NCBI GenBank assembly: GCA_045543655.1
Contig: JAZPXN010000047.1
Coordinates: forward strand, 1-64,000
Source: RGIG995 sp045543655
GTDB taxonomy: Bacteria > Bacillota > Clostridia > Oscillospirales > UBA644
Length of the DNA stretch: 64,000 nucleotides
Direction of reading: 5' to 3'
This document shows positions 9,200 through 17,658 of this stretch, piece after piece (the first letter of the stretch is position 1; each line of letters begins with the position of its first letter). The notes beneath the pieces were generated by a model. It was not told the origin of the DNA. It made no database searches and saw only the letters and a list, made by a program, of their open reading frames with translations. Position numbers and translations under genes: made by a program.

Positions 9200-9451
9200 T
9201 TAACGAAGGCCGAGGTAGGACTTCACCAGCTGATGGAGCATTTCGTCCCGGTCGAACTTGCGGATCAGGGAGCGGGCGCCGTTGTGGCTGGTAATATAGG
9301 TGGGGTCTTCGGAAAGAAGATATCCCACGATCTGGTTCAGGGGATCGTACCCCTTTTCCACCAATGCGTCGTACACCTGGGTCAGGGTACGCTTCATTTC
9401 GTCGTCCTTCTGATTTTTCAGAGAGAAGGTTATGGTGTTATGGTCTGCCAT
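9200..9451 (-). CDS. ireB: IreB family regulatory phosphoprotein (UPF0297)
   Basis: An 83-aa protein matching the Firmicutes IreB/YrzL family along its whole length, with the typical block GYDPLNQIVGYLLSEDPTYI and TSHNGARSLIRKFDRDEML. In enterococci IreB is a small dimeric phosphorylation target of the PASTA kinase IreK and modulates cell-wall stress resistance. The kinase is not in this window. Its position between pheT and cell-wall gene alr is compatible with an envelope role. Confidence 0.93.
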   Translation of the reverse strand: MADHNTITFSLKNQKDDEMKRTLTQVYDALVEKGYDPLNQIVGYLLSEDPTYITSHNGARSLIRKFDRDEMLHQLVKSYLGLR

Positions 9452-9493
9452 GGTCGTATGACTCCTTTCGGGATATGATGTATGGGGTGAAAA

Positions 9494-11878
9494 TTACTTT
9501 CTCAAGGTAATGCCGTCGGCCTCCAGGGCGGCCAGAACTTCGTTCACCACGGGATCGACGTCGGCGTCGGTCAGGGTCTTTGCGGGATCCCGCAGGACCA
9601 GCGAATAGGCGATGCTCTTCTTGTTTTCGCCCAGAGCGGCGCTGCGGTATACGTCGAAGGCCCGGATCTCCTCCAGCAGGTCTCCGGCTGCGGCCCGGAT
9701 CTTTCCTTCGATCTCCCCGGAAAGAATAGATTCGTCGCAGACCAGCGCCAGGTCACGGGTGACGGCGGGGAACTTGGGCAGGGGCTTATACCCCTTCTTA
9801 CCGTCGGCTGCGGCAAACAGATCCTTCAGAGAAAGCTCTGCGGCGTAAACCTCACCCGCAAGCCCGAAATTCTTCACTGCGGCGGGATGGAGCTGGCCGA
9901 AAACGCCCACGGTGGCTTCGCCCACCCGGATCTCCGCCGTGCGGCCGGGATGGTAGGAGGGATTGGTCTTGCAGGGCAGATAGGCGTGCTCTCCGATTCC
10001 CATGACGGTCAGTATTTCTTCTATGCGGCCCTTCATGTCGTAGAAATCAACGCCGTCCCCGTAAGCGCCCACGGTAACGATCTTCGGCTCTTCGGGCAGC
10101 TTGCTTTCTTCCGCATTTTTCCGGTATACGGTGGCCACCTCGTAAAGATGGGCAGCGGGGATGCGGTTGTTGTAGTTGGTGGCAAGAACGTCCAGCATAG
10201 AAGGCAGGGCAGTCGTGCGCATGACGGAGGTATCTTCGCCCAGAGGGTTTTTGATCTTCAGATAATTGCGGCGGGAATCGTCGGCCGCCAGCAGGATCTT
10301 GTCCAGCCCCTTGGGAGAAACGAAGGAGTAGGTCTCGATTTCGCTGAAGCCTACGGAGCGCAGGGCGATGCGGAGATTCTTCTCAAATACCTGCTCCTCC
10401 GTCAGTCCGCCGGATTTGATATCCGCAGAGAAGGAGAAGGAGGGAATGTTATCGTAGCCGTAGAACCGGGCTACCTCTTCGGAAATATCGTATTTGTTCT
10501 CCACGTCGGAACGGAAGGAGGGAACGGTAACGGTTCCTTCGGTCAGATCCACGGTGAAGCCCACCCGTTCCAGCATTTCCTTGATCATTTCGTCGGTGGC
10601 GGGAACGTTGACGTAATGCCGGATCCAGTCGGCTTCCAGAGGAATTTTGCGGAGTTCTTTATTGCTGTAATCCTCGTCGATCACGTTGGGGGAGACCTTG
10701 CCGGCGCCGAATTCTTCTACCAGCTCGCAGGCGCGGTCGAGGGCGGCCAGGGTCATTTGGGGGTCGATATTCTTTTCGAAATGAGCGGAGGCTTCGGTGC
10801 GCATTCCCAGCTTCTTGGCGGTGCGGCGGACGGAAGCGCCGAAGAAATTGGCCGATTCGAAGACCACCGTGGCGGTTTCGTCGGTAATTTCGCTGTTTGC
10901 GCCGCCCATAACGCCGGCCACGGCTACGGGCTTGTGATCGTCTGCGATGACCAGCATATCGGAATCCAGCGCCCGGTCCTGATCGTCGAGGGTCTTCATC
11001 ACCTCGCCGTCCTTCGCTCTGCGGACGGTGATGTGGCCGCCGTCGAGGCAGGCGTAGTCGAAGGCGTGCATGGGCTGGCCGTATTCCATCATAACGTAGT
11101 TGGTAATATCGACGATATTGTTGATGGAGCGGATTCCGCAGGCTCTCAGCCGTTCTACCATCCACATGGGAGAGGGTCCGATCTTCACGTCGGTGACGAT
11201 ACGGGCGGAATAGCGGGGGCACAGATCTTTATCTTCGACGGTAACCTTCAGGTATTTTGCGGCGTCTTCGCCTTCTCCCTTGACCACGGGGGTCTTCACC
11301 GTCAGGGGCAGGCGGAAGGTTCCGGCGGCTTCTCTTGCCACGCCGATCATGGAAAGGCAGTCGGGGCGGTTGGTCATGATATCGGCCTCGAAGACCGTAT
11401 CGTCCAGCCCCAGCTGTTCCCGGATATCCCGGCCGACCACGCCTTCCTTCAGAATCAGAAGCCCGTCGGTAATCGCGTCGGGATAATCGTTGACCGTAAG
11501 GCCGATCTCTTCCACGCCGCAGAACATCCCGTTGGAGACCACGCCCCGTAGCTTGCCCCGCTCGATCTTGGTGCCGTCGGGCAGGGTGGATTTATGCTTT
11601 GCCAGGGGAACCAGGTCCCCTACCTTCATATTCTTTGCCCCGGTGACGATCTGGAGGGGTTCTTCTTCTCCGGCGTCTACCATGCAGACCACCAGCTTGT
11701 CTGCGTTGGGGTGCTGCTCGATGGAAAGGATCTTACAGACCACCACGTTGGAGATCCCTTCGTCCAGGCGGCGGAAGCCCTTGATTTCGGTCCCCGTCAT
11801 ATTCAGTTCGTGGGCTACGGTCTTGTCCGGAGCGTCCACGGGAGTGTATTCTTTCAACCAGCGATAGGATACGTTCAT
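9494..11878 (-). CDS. pheT: Phenylalanine--tRNA ligase beta subunit
   Basis: The 794-aa beta subunit pairs with PheS to form the (alpha-beta)2 synthetase that charges tRNA-Phe. The order of domains is the usual bacterial one: N-terminal tRNA-binding (EMAP-like) domain at about 40-150, B3/B4 editing domain at about 210-390, B5 DNA-binding-fold domain, a catalytic-like core, and the C-terminal FDX-ACB anticodon-binding domain (KFPAVTRDLALVCDES onward). Length is typical. It starts 24 bases after pheS with an AGAAGG ribosome-binding site. Confidence 0.97.
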   Translation of the reverse strand: MNVSYRWLKEYTPVDAPDKTVAHELNMTGTEIKGFRRLDEGISNVVVCKILSIEQHPNADKLVVCMVDAGEEEPLQIVTGAKNMKVGDLVPLAKHKSTLPDGTKIERGKLRGVVSNGMFCGVEEIGLTVNDYPDAITDGLLILKEGVVGRDIREQLGLDDTVFEADIMTNRPDCLSMIGVAREAAGTFRLPLTVKTPVVKGEGEDAAKYLKVTVEDKDLCPRYSARIVTDVKIGPSPMWMVERLRACGIRSINNIVDITNYVMMEYGQPMHAFDYACLDGGHITVRRAKDGEVMKTLDDQDRALDSDMLVIADDHKPVAVAGVMGGANSEITDETATVVFESANFFGASVRRTAKKLGMRTEASAHFEKNIDPQMTLAALDRACELVEEFGAGKVSPNVIDEDYSNKELRKIPLEADWIRHYVNVPATDEMIKEMLERVGFTVDLTEGTVTVPSFRSDVENKYDISEEVARFYGYDNIPSFSFSADIKSGGLTEEQVFEKNLRIALRSVGFSEIETYSFVSPKGLDKILLAADDSRRNYLKIKNPLGEDTSVMRTTALPSMLDVLATNYNNRIPAAHLYEVATVYRKNAEESKLPEEPKIVTVGAYGDGVDFYDMKGRIEEILTVMGIGEHAYLPCKTNPSYHPGRTAEIRVGEATVGVFGQLHPAAVKNFGLAGEVYAAELSLKDLFAAADGKKGYKPLPKFPAVTRDLALVCDESILSGEIEGKIRAAAGDLLEEIRAFDVYRSAALGENKKSIAYSLVLRDPAKTLTDADVDPVVNEVLAALEADGITLRK

Positions 11879-11902
11879 TTCACTTTACCTTCTTTCGTCC
11901 CA

Positions 11903-12922
11903 TTAAAACATATTCAGGAAGCGGACGTCGTTATCGTAGAACATCCGGATATCGTCCACGCCGTAGCGGCCCATAACGAGCCGTTCCAGCCCCATGCCGA
12001 AGGCAAAGCCGGAATAAACCTCGGGATCGATGCCGCAATGCGCCAGCACCTTGGGGTTGACCATGCCTGCGCCGCCGATCTCAATCCAGCCTTCGTTTTT
12101 GCAGAATTTACATCCCTCTCCGCCGCACTTGAAGCAGGAGATGGAGATCTCTGCGGAGGGCTCGGTGAAGGGGAAGAAGTCGGGACGGATGCGGGTCTTT
12201 GTTTCGGGACCGAAGAGTTTTTTGGAGATCAGCTCCAGGGATCCCTTCAGGTGGGCCATGGTGATGCCCTTGTCTACCACCAGACCCTCGATCTGATGGA
12301 AGATGGGGGAGTGGGTGGCGTCTACCTCGTCAATGCGGAACACCCGGCCGGGAGAGATGACCCGGATGGGGGGCTGGGTCTTTTCCATGACCCGGACCTG
12401 CACCGAAGACGTCTGGGTGCGCAACAGCATTTCGGGAGAGAAATAGAAGGTATCCTGCGTATCACGCGCAGGGTGATCCTTGGGAATATTCAGCGCCTCG
12501 AAGTTATAGTAATCGTATTCCACTTCCGGACCGGAGGCAATGGAAAAGCCCATGCTGATGAAGGCGTCCTTGATCTCGTCCAGCACCAGATTCAGGGGAT
12601 GCTGCTTGCCGATGACCCGTTCCTTCCCGGGAAGGGTTACGTCGAGAGATTCCTTTTCCAGGCGGCGGTTCAGCTCAGCCTGCTCCAGCACGGCCTTCTT
12701 TGCCCGGATTTCCGCATCGATGAAGGAGCGGACTTCGTTTGCGATCTGACCGATGACGGGACGTTCCTCCGGGGAAAGCTTCCCCATCTGGGACAGAAGG
12801 GCGGTCAGTTCCCCCTTCTTGCCGGCAAAACGGACCCGGACGGCCTCCAGTTCTTCCGAGGAAGCGGCTACGTCCAGAGCTTCTTTTGCCCGTTGTTTGA
12901 CTGCGTAAAGCTGTTCTTTCAT
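11903..12922 (-). CDS. pheS: Phenylalanine--tRNA ligase alpha subunit
   Basis: The 339-aa catalytic subunit of phenylalanyl-tRNA synthetase: N-terminal coiled coil (about 1-85), then class II motifs including HPLNLV, DTFYF, and the zinc-finger-like CFKCGGEGCKFCKNEGW insert seen in many Firmicutes, ending in DIRMFYDNDVRFLNMF. An upstream in-frame GTG at 12931 lies within the AAAGGTG ribosome-binding site, so I take the ATG at 12922. The leader is only about 50 nt, too short for a T-box, which is unusual for a Firmicutes tRNA-synthetase gene. This is the first gene of an eight-gene operon. Confidence 0.95.
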   Translation of the reverse strand: MKEQLYAVKQRAKEALDVAASSEELEAVRVRFAGKKGELTALLSQMGKLSPEERPVIGQIANEVRSFIDAEIRAKKAVLEQAELNRRLEKESLDVTLPGKERVIGKQHPLNLVLDEIKDAFISMGFSIASGPEVEYDYYNFEALNIPKDHPARDTQDTFYFSPEMLLRTQTSSVQVRVMEKTQPPIRVISPGRVFRIDEVDATHSPIFHQIEGLVVDKGITMAHLKGSLELISKKLFGPETKTRIRPDFFPFTEPSAEISISCFKCGGEGCKFCKNEGWIEIGGAGMVNPKVLAHCGIDPEVYSGFAFGMGLERLVMGRYGVDDIRMFYDNDVRFLNMF

Positions 12923-12978
12923 ACTTGTCACCTTTTATTTTCCGCACGCGGGTGCGATGATTTATAGATTTACTATAT

Positions 12979-13007
12979 ATTATAGCATAAACGCCGGCGG
13001 ATTTCAA
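12979..13007 (-). promoter_or_regulatory. Promoter of the pheS-pheT-ireB-nnr-alr-proBA operon
   Basis: On the minus strand TTGAAA (13007-13002) and TATAAT (12984-12979) are 17 bp apart, with a TG extension before the -10. I find no other convincing promoter or terminator before 3948, so it probably drives all eight genes. Confidence 0.8.
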
Positions 13008-13543
13008 GGCGTAAGAAGGGCTTTTTTATGACAATTCCGCGGTTTTTCCGAGGGGAGCCCCTTTCTCCGGAAAAAAATACCGGCCACCCTTTCTTCGTTT
13101 TTCGTCGATTTCTCCATATTTTCGGTGCTTTGGTCAGAACTGTTTTGCCCTCGTCCTCCTGCCGACCGCGCCCCCGGGCGGGACGCCTCCCTGCCGTCTC
13201 CGTTTTTTGAAAAAACGCCGGGTTTTTATTCCGTATCGGATTAAAACGATGGGGAAAAATAAAAAGAAAAAAATTCTTTTCTTTGCGAAAAAATCCGTCC
13301 GACGGCGTTCTTCTTCCCGACGGAGCGGTATAAAATAGTACCGTAATCTTCCCGTTGGGAGATCCCGGCTCTCTTTTGCCCCTTCCCGTTCGGCGTTCCG
13401 GCCCATCCTCCCTCCCGCTTCGTCCCCGGGAGGTTCGGAGAAGATCGGAGGAAAGAGAGGCGGTTTGTCCCTATTTCCGGGAGAAATACCACGCTGTCCG
13501 GAGATAAAATTAGAATAAATTTTCGAAAATTTTTCAAACACTC
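13008..13543. other. Non-coding 0.5-kb spacer with pyrimidine-rich strand
   Basis: This divergent spacer holds no gene I can support. The plus strand is rich in T and C runs, open frames in it lack ribosome-binding sites, and their products are low-complexity Arg/Lys/Phe sequences. The pheS promoter marks its left end and the NUDIX promoter its right end. No riboswitch or T-box is recognisable. Confidence 0.6.
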
Positions 13544-13572
13544 TTTACAACCGCCGTATTTTGTGGTATAAT
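13544..13572 (+). promoter_or_regulatory. Promoter of the NUDIX-lexA unit
   Basis: TTTACA at 13544 and TATAAT at 13567 are 17 bp apart. The start codon follows 29-38 bases after the -10. Confidence 0.75.
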
Positions 13573-13600
13573 ACGGCTAGAACGTTTTTACGAAAGGTCG

Positions 13601-14125
13601 TTGGTTACAGTGGGCCGTAAGGTCTTGGAAACCCAGCGGAGATACGACGGAAGGATTCTGTCGGTCCGCTTTGATAAAGTAGAAATGGAGGACGGCACCT
13701 TCGCTCCCCGGGAAGTGGTGGAGCACGCCCCCGCCGTCTGCATTCTCCCCGTGGACCGGGAGGGGTTCGTCTATCTGGTCCGGCAGTATCGCCATCCCGT
13801 CGGTCGGGAGCTGCTGGAAGCCCCCGCCGGCTTGATGGAAGCGGGGGAGACCCCGGAAGAAGCCGCGCTGCGGGAATTGCGGGAGGAGACCGGCGCCACC
13901 GGCACGCTGGAGCCTGCCGGGGACTATTATCCCACCCCCGGGTATTGCGACGAGGTGATCCACCTCTTCGTCGCCCGCATCGAGTCTTTTGGGGATACCG
14001 ACCCGGACGAGGACGAATTCCTTCAGACCGTCCGGATGCCCTTTGAGGAGTTTTACCGCAAGGCCGTCGACGGCACTCTGCGGGACGGCAAAACCCTTGC
14101 TCTGGCTCTGCGCGCCAAGAAATAA
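13601..14125 (+). CDS. nudF: NUDIX hydrolase, ADP-ribose pyrophosphatase type
   Basis: A 174-aa protein with a complete Nudix box (GLMEAGETPEEAALRELREE starting near residue 86) preceded by YLVRQYRHPVGRELLEAPAG, the pattern of ADP-ribose pyrophosphatases, which hydrolyse ADP-ribose to AMP and ribose 5-phosphate. The start is uncertain: TTG at 13601 is only three bases from GAAAGG, whereas GTG at 13610 is twelve bases away; either gives an almost identical protein. lexA follows after 15 bases, so the two are probably cotranscribed. Confidence 0.88.
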   Translation: MVTVGRKVLETQRRYDGRILSVRFDKVEMEDGTFAPREVVEHAPAVCILPVDREGFVYLVRQYRHPVGRELLEAPAGLMEAGETPEEAALRELREETGATGTLEPAGDYYPTPGYCDEVIHLFVARIESFGDTDPDEDEFLQTVRMPFEEFYRKAVDGTLRDGKTLALALRAKK

Positions 14126-14140
14126 TCAAGGAGAATTACT

Positions 14141-14746
14141 ATGTCGAAACGGGACGAAAAACGTGCGCAAATACTGGAATTCGTAACGAATAAGGTGACG
14201 GAAGAGGGATACGTTCCCTCTGTCCGGGAGATCTGCAAGGGCGTGGGGCTTTCTTCGCCCGCTACGGTTCATTATCACCTCAACCAGCTCTGTGAAGAGG
14301 GATTGATCTCCAAGGAGCCCAATAAAAAACGGGTGATCCGTCTGACCAACCAGCCTGCCGGAGGGGCCTTCGTCAAGGTGCCCGTGGTAGGGCGCGTCAC
14401 CGCCGGTCAACCCATCCTTGCGGTGGAAGATATCGAGGATTATATTCAGGTTCCCGCCGGTCAGGTCCGGGGACAGGATACCTTTGCCCTCACCGTCCGG
14501 GGAGACAGTATGATCAACGCCGGGATCCTTGACGGGGATATCATCATCGTGCACCGTACCCCCGTTGCGGAGGAAGGGCAGATCGTCGTGGCCCTGATCG
14601 GGGACGAGGCTACCGTGAAACGGTTTTACCGGGCGGGGCGGCAGATCCGCCTGCAGCCGGAGAACGACGCCTATTCCCCCATCTACGCCGACGAGGTGCA
14701 GATTCTGGGGAAAGTGGTGGCCCTTCACCGTTACGAAATTAACTGA
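14141..14746 (+). CDS. lexA: LexA repressor, SOS response
   Basis: The 201-aa repressor has an N-terminal winged helix domain (about 1-68: SVREICKGVGLSSPATVHYHLNQL) and a C-terminal self-cleavage domain. The Ala88-Gly89 cleavage site (VTAGQP), catalytic Ser123 (VRGDSM) and Lys160 (EATVKRF) are all in place, so it should be fully functional and RecA-responsive. I did not find a convincing LexA operator in its own promoter, so autoregulation is not shown. A strong terminator follows. Confidence 0.96.
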   Translation: MSKRDEKRAQILEFVTNKVTEEGYVPSVREICKGVGLSSPATVHYHLNQLCEEGLISKEPNKKRVIRLTNQPAGGAFVKVPVVGRVTAGQPILAVEDIEDYIQVPAGQVRGQDTFALTVRGDSMINAGILDGDIIIVHRTPVAEEGQIVVALIGDEATVKRFYRAGRQIRLQPENDAYSPIYADEVQILGKVVALHRYEIN

Positions 14747-14761
14747 ACGACATTCCGACAG

Positions 14762-14789
14762 CCCGGAGGAGAAAATCCTCCGGGTTTTT
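14762..14789 (+). terminator. Terminator of lexA
   Basis: Stem CCCGGAGGA / TCCTCCGGG with a GAAAA loop, followed by TTTTT. Confidence 0.92.
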
Positions 14790-14876
14790 CCTTTGCCCCG
14801 GCTATTTTTTAGGAATCGTGCCCGCGTAAAATTATATATATAATACGAATTTCGCAATTATTTTACAAAGTCCCCC

Positions 14877-14905
14877 TTTACTTTGCGTCGAATATATGGT
14901 ATAAT
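14877..14905 (+). promoter_or_regulatory. Promoter of the hydrogenase operon
   Basis: TTTACT at 14877 and TATAAT at 14900 are 17 bp apart, with the extended -10 TATGG. Just downstream, half-sites ACTGT (14918) and ACAGT (14931) form a weak inverted repeat over the early transcript. No Rex-type TTGTTAAN4TTAACAA operator is present. Confidence 0.75.
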
Positions 14906-14974
14906 AAACTGCAATATACTGTCCGTCAGAACAGTTACTATAGCAAAAATTCAACCAAGAGAGGAAGTTACACT

Positions 14975-15472
14975 ATGGGAAACAAAATCTCGAAGGTTCC
15001 CTTCAAAGGAACCCCCGAACAGGAACGGGAACTGCGTGACGTGATCGCATCCCTGAAGGATCAGCCCGGTGCCCTGATGCCCGTTATGCAGAAGGCTCAG
15101 GATATCTACGGCTATCTGCCCATCGAAGTCCAGACCATCATCGCCGAAGGTCTGAACGTCCCCGTAGAAGAAGTTTACGGCGTTGCCACCTTCTACGCTC
15201 AGTTTGCTCTGAATCCCAAGGGCAAGTACGTTATCGGCGTCTGCCTCGGCCCCGCCTGCTACGTCAAGGATTCTCAGGCCATCTACGACAAGTGCTGCGA
15301 AGTGCTGAAGATCAAAGGTGGCGAGATCACCGACGACGGTCTGTTCTCCCTGGAGGCCACCCGTTGCATCGGCTGCTGCGGCCTTGCTCCCGTTATGACC
15401 GTCGGTGACGACGTTTACGGGAAGATTACTGCGGCTGACGTTCCCGGTATTCTTGCGAAATATACCAACTGA
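14975..15472 (+). CDS. NuoE-like [2Fe-2S] subunit of trimeric [FeFe] hydrogenase (HydC type)
   Basis: A 165-aa thioredoxin-fold subunit. Four cysteines C90, C95, C131 and C135 have the CX4C...CX3C spacing that binds one [2Fe-2S] cluster in complex I NuoE and in HydC of bifurcating hydrogenases. It should pass electrons between the flavin subunit and the hydrogenase in the cytoplasm. A GAGAGGAAG ribosome-binding site precedes the ATG. It is the first gene of the operon and is separated from the other two core subunits by the accessory cassette. Confidence 0.9.
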   Translation: MGNKISKVPFKGTPEQERELRDVIASLKDQPGALMPVMQKAQDIYGYLPIEVQTIIAEGLNVPVEEVYGVATFYAQFALNPKGKYVIGVCLGPACYVKDSQAIYDKCCEVLKIKGGEITDDGLFSLEATRCIGCCGLAPVMTVGDDVYGKITAADVPGILAKYTN

Positions 15473-15523
15473 TTCTCCGGGATCCGGGAATTGCTCCCGT
15501 AACCGGTTTGGAGGAATCCACCC

Positions 15524-15880
15524 ATGAAAATCAGCATGATTGCCGATCTTCTTGAAGCAAAGGTTCTTTGCGGCGAGGATCATCTGGATAACGAAGTCCA
15601 CTCGGCCTGCGGGTCGGATATGATGAGTGACGTGCTTGCTTTCGTCAAGGATCAGGCCGTTCTTCTCACGGGGCTTGTCAATCTTCAGGTCGTCCGCACC
15701 GCGGAAATGATGGATATGCGTTGCATCGTCTTCGTCCGGGGCAAAAAGCCTGCCGACGACGTGGTTGAGGCCGCAAAAGAGGCTGGTATCGTTGTTCTTG
15801 CCACTCCGGAGCGGATGTATCCCGCGTGTGGGAAGCTGTACGCTACGGGCCTGATGGGCGGGAGCGTGTCTGCATCATGA
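15524..15880 (+). CDS. DRTGG-domain protein (first copy)
   Basis: A 118-aa cytoplasmic protein resembling stand-alone DRTGG domains (N-terminal MKISMIADLLEAKVLCGED; central ACGSDMMSDVL; VLLTGLVNLQVVRTAEMMD). These domains also occur with CBS domains and in phosphotransacetylases and are thought to bind ligands or nucleotides, but a biochemical function is not established. Its stop codon overlaps the start of the following ATPase gene (ATGA), so the two are translationally coupled. A second DRTGG gene lies at 17655. Confidence 0.8.
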   Translation: MKISMIADLLEAKVLCGEDHLDNEVHSACGSDMMSDVLAFVKDQAVLLTGLVNLQVVRTAEMMDMRCIVFVRGKKPADDVVEAAKEAGIVVLATPERMYPACGKLYATGLMGGSVSAS

Positions 15881-16314
15881 GCGAACCTGTAAAATTCCAT
15901 TTCGACGTGGCGGGCGATAATTTCGCCTCGGCGGGCGAAGCGTCCGTCAACGTGAAAAAACTGCTCCGTCAGCTGAATATGGATCCTGAAACCATCCGCC
16001 GGGTGTCCATCGCCATGTACGAGGGCGAGATCAATATGGTCATCCACGCCAACGGCGGAACCGCGGACGTGATCCTTTACCCCGATCGGATCAAGATCGT
16101 TCTTGCCGATACCGGCCCCGGGATCAAGGACGTCGCTCTTGCCATGCAGGAGGGATATTCCACCGCGAAGGACAACGTCCGTTCTCTGGGCTTCGGCGCA
16201 GGAATGGGCTTGCCGAACATGAAGCGTTATACCGACCGTATGGAGATTGAATCCGAGGTCGGAAAAGGAACCACCGTTACCATGGAAGTGCTTCTTCCCG
16301 GTGCTCAGGCCTGA
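15877..16314 (+). CDS. RsbW-like GHKL ATP-binding protein
   Basis: A 145-aa stand-alone GHKL ATPase domain. The N-box reads YEGEINMVIHANGG, the G1 box DTGPGI and the G2 region GFGAGMGLPNMKRYTD, as in anti-sigma kinases (RsbW/SpoIIAB) and histidine-kinase ATPase domains. There is no phospho-acceptor His domain or sensor region. In this family the protein could phosphorylate a Ser on a partner or act as an ATP-gated switch; the partner is unknown. The chosen ATG overlaps the DRTGG stop; a longer frame upstream runs inside that gene. Confidence 0.8.
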   Translation: MSEPVKFHFDVAGDNFASAGEASVNVKKLLRQLNMDPETIRRVSIAMYEGEINMVIHANGGTADVILYPDRIKIVLADTGPGIKDVALAMQEGYSTAKDNVRSLGFGAGMGLPNMKRYTDRMEIESEVGKGTTVTMEVLLPGAQA

Positions 16315-16350
16315 CCAGCCCGTTCCTTTTGCTGAAAGGAGGTTTTCCGT

Positions 16351-17658
16351 ATGTCGAACCAGCATTCCGTGTCTTTGATGCGGGATCGGTGTAAGGGTTG
16401 CACCGCTTGTCTGAAGCGGTGTCCTACGGAGGCGATCCGGATCCGGGACGGCCACGCCGTTATTCGGTCTGAGCGTTGCATCGACTGCGGCGAATGTATC
16501 CGGGTTTGTCCCCATAAAGCGAAAAAGGCTACCTACGACGATTTTTCCGCTCTGGAAAAGTTCCGCTGGAAGATTGCCCTGCCCGCCCCGGCCCTGTACG
16601 GCCAGTTCGAGAATCTCGAAGACGTGGATTTCGTTCTGACCGGTCTTCTGGGGTGCGGATTCGACGACGTATACGAAGTCGCGCGGGCTGCGGAGCTGAT
16701 CTCGGAATATACCCGCTGTTATCTGCGGCGCCCCGGGATCCAGAAGCCGGTGATCTCTTCCGCCTGCCCCGCCATCGTCCGTATGATCGCGGCGCGGTTC
16801 CCTTCGCTGTGTAAGAACGTGCTTCCCATGCTCCCCCCTGTGGAGTTGGCCGCCCGTCTTGCCCGTCAGGAGGCGTTGAAGAATCATCCGGAGCTGAAGC
16901 CCGAAGAGATCGGCATCTTCTTCATTTCGCCCTGCCCTGCAAAGGTCAGTTATATGAAGAATCCCATCGGCATCGAAAAGAGCGATATCGACGGCACGCT
17001 GTCCATGAGCGACGTGTATTTCCGTCTCGTTCCCGTCATGAACAAGATCACCACTCCCATTTCCCTTTCCAAGACCGGGTTGATCGGCATCAGCTGGGCC
17101 GGCTCGGGCGGGGAAGCGTCCGCGCTGTTCAACGATAAATATCTTGCGGCGGACGGAATGGAGAACGTGATCAAGGTGCTTGACGAGATCGACAACGGCA
17201 ATATCTCCGGTCTGGAATTCGTCGAGCTGAACGCCTGCAGCGGTGGCTGCGTGGGCGGAGCTATGACGGTAGTCAATCCCTATATCTCCAAAGCGCGGTT
17301 GCAGTCCCTTCGCCGGTATCTGCCCGTTTCCCAGAACCGGGTCGGGTCGGCTCTGAAGCCCGACTCTACCGAGATCCCTGCGGAATATCTTTGGAGCACA
17401 CCGTTAAGATATAAGCCTATTTTGCAGTTGGACGCAGACATCTCCGCCGCCATGCGGAAAATGTCCGAGATCCAGCGTCTTCGGGGCCAGTTTCCCGACC
17501 TGGATTGCGGTGCCTGCGGCGCTCCCACCTGTCTCGCCCTTGCGGAAGACGTGGCCTGCGGAGAAGCCCGGGAGAGTGACTGCATTATGAAATGGAAGGA
17601 CGTTCTCTCCGGACAAAAGCCCGGAAGCGTCGCCCCGGGAGGGGAGGAACCGAAATGA
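16351..17658 (+). CDS. [FeFe]-hydrogenase H-domain-like Fe-S protein
   Basis: A 435-aa protein with two N-terminal [4Fe-4S] ferredoxin motifs (C14-C17-C20-C24 and C43-C46-C49-C53), a hydrogenase-large-subunit-like domain at about 75-320, and a C-terminal [4Fe-4S] domain of the Fe-S family with C386, C389, C394 and C411. In the H-domain the L1-like loop is SSACPA (C139), the L2-like loop ISPCPAK (C195) and the L3-like loop NACSGGC (C296, C300). All four cubane-ligand positions are therefore Cys, but the proton-relay Cys position is Ala, as in sensory (group C) hydrogenases. I infer a sensor or accessory role rather than bulk H2 turnover. AAAGGAGG precedes the ATG. Confidence 0.8.
   Translation: MSNQHSVSLMRDRCKGCTACLKRCPTEAIRIRDGHAVIRSERCIDCGECIRVCPHKAKKATYDDFSALEKFRWKIALPAPALYGQFENLEDVDFVLTGLLGCGFDDVYEVARAAELISEYTRCYLRRPGIQKPVISSACPAIVRMIAARFPSLCKNVLPMLPPVELAARLARQEALKNHPELKPEEIGIFFISPCPAKVSYMKNPIGIEKSDIDGTLSMSDVYFRLVPVMNKITTPISLSKTGLIGISWAGSGGEASALFNDKYLAADGMENVIKVLDEIDNGNISGLEFVELNACSGGCVGGAMTVVNPYISKARLQSLRRYLPVSQNRVGSALKPDSTEIPAEYLWSTPLRYKPILQLDADISAAMRKMSEIQRLRGQFPDLDCGACGAPTCLALAEDVACGEARESDCIMKWKDVLSGQKPGSVAPGGEEPK

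Noticed and set aside
12922..12978. T-box or other riboswitch before pheS
   Set aside because: The leader between the promoter and the start is about 50 bases and contains only a small GC hairpin, too short for a T-box.
13134..13541. Minus-strand frame of 135 codons in the pheS-NUDIX spacer, and a 29-codon basic plus-strand frame at 13249
   Set aside because: Neither has a ribosome-binding site, and both give low-complexity Arg/Lys/Phe/Pro-rich products in a base-skewed stretch.
14905..14975. Rex-type redox operator at the hydrogenase promoter
   Set aside because: No TTGTTAA/TTAACAA-like palindrome is present; only a weak 5-bp inverted repeat was seen.
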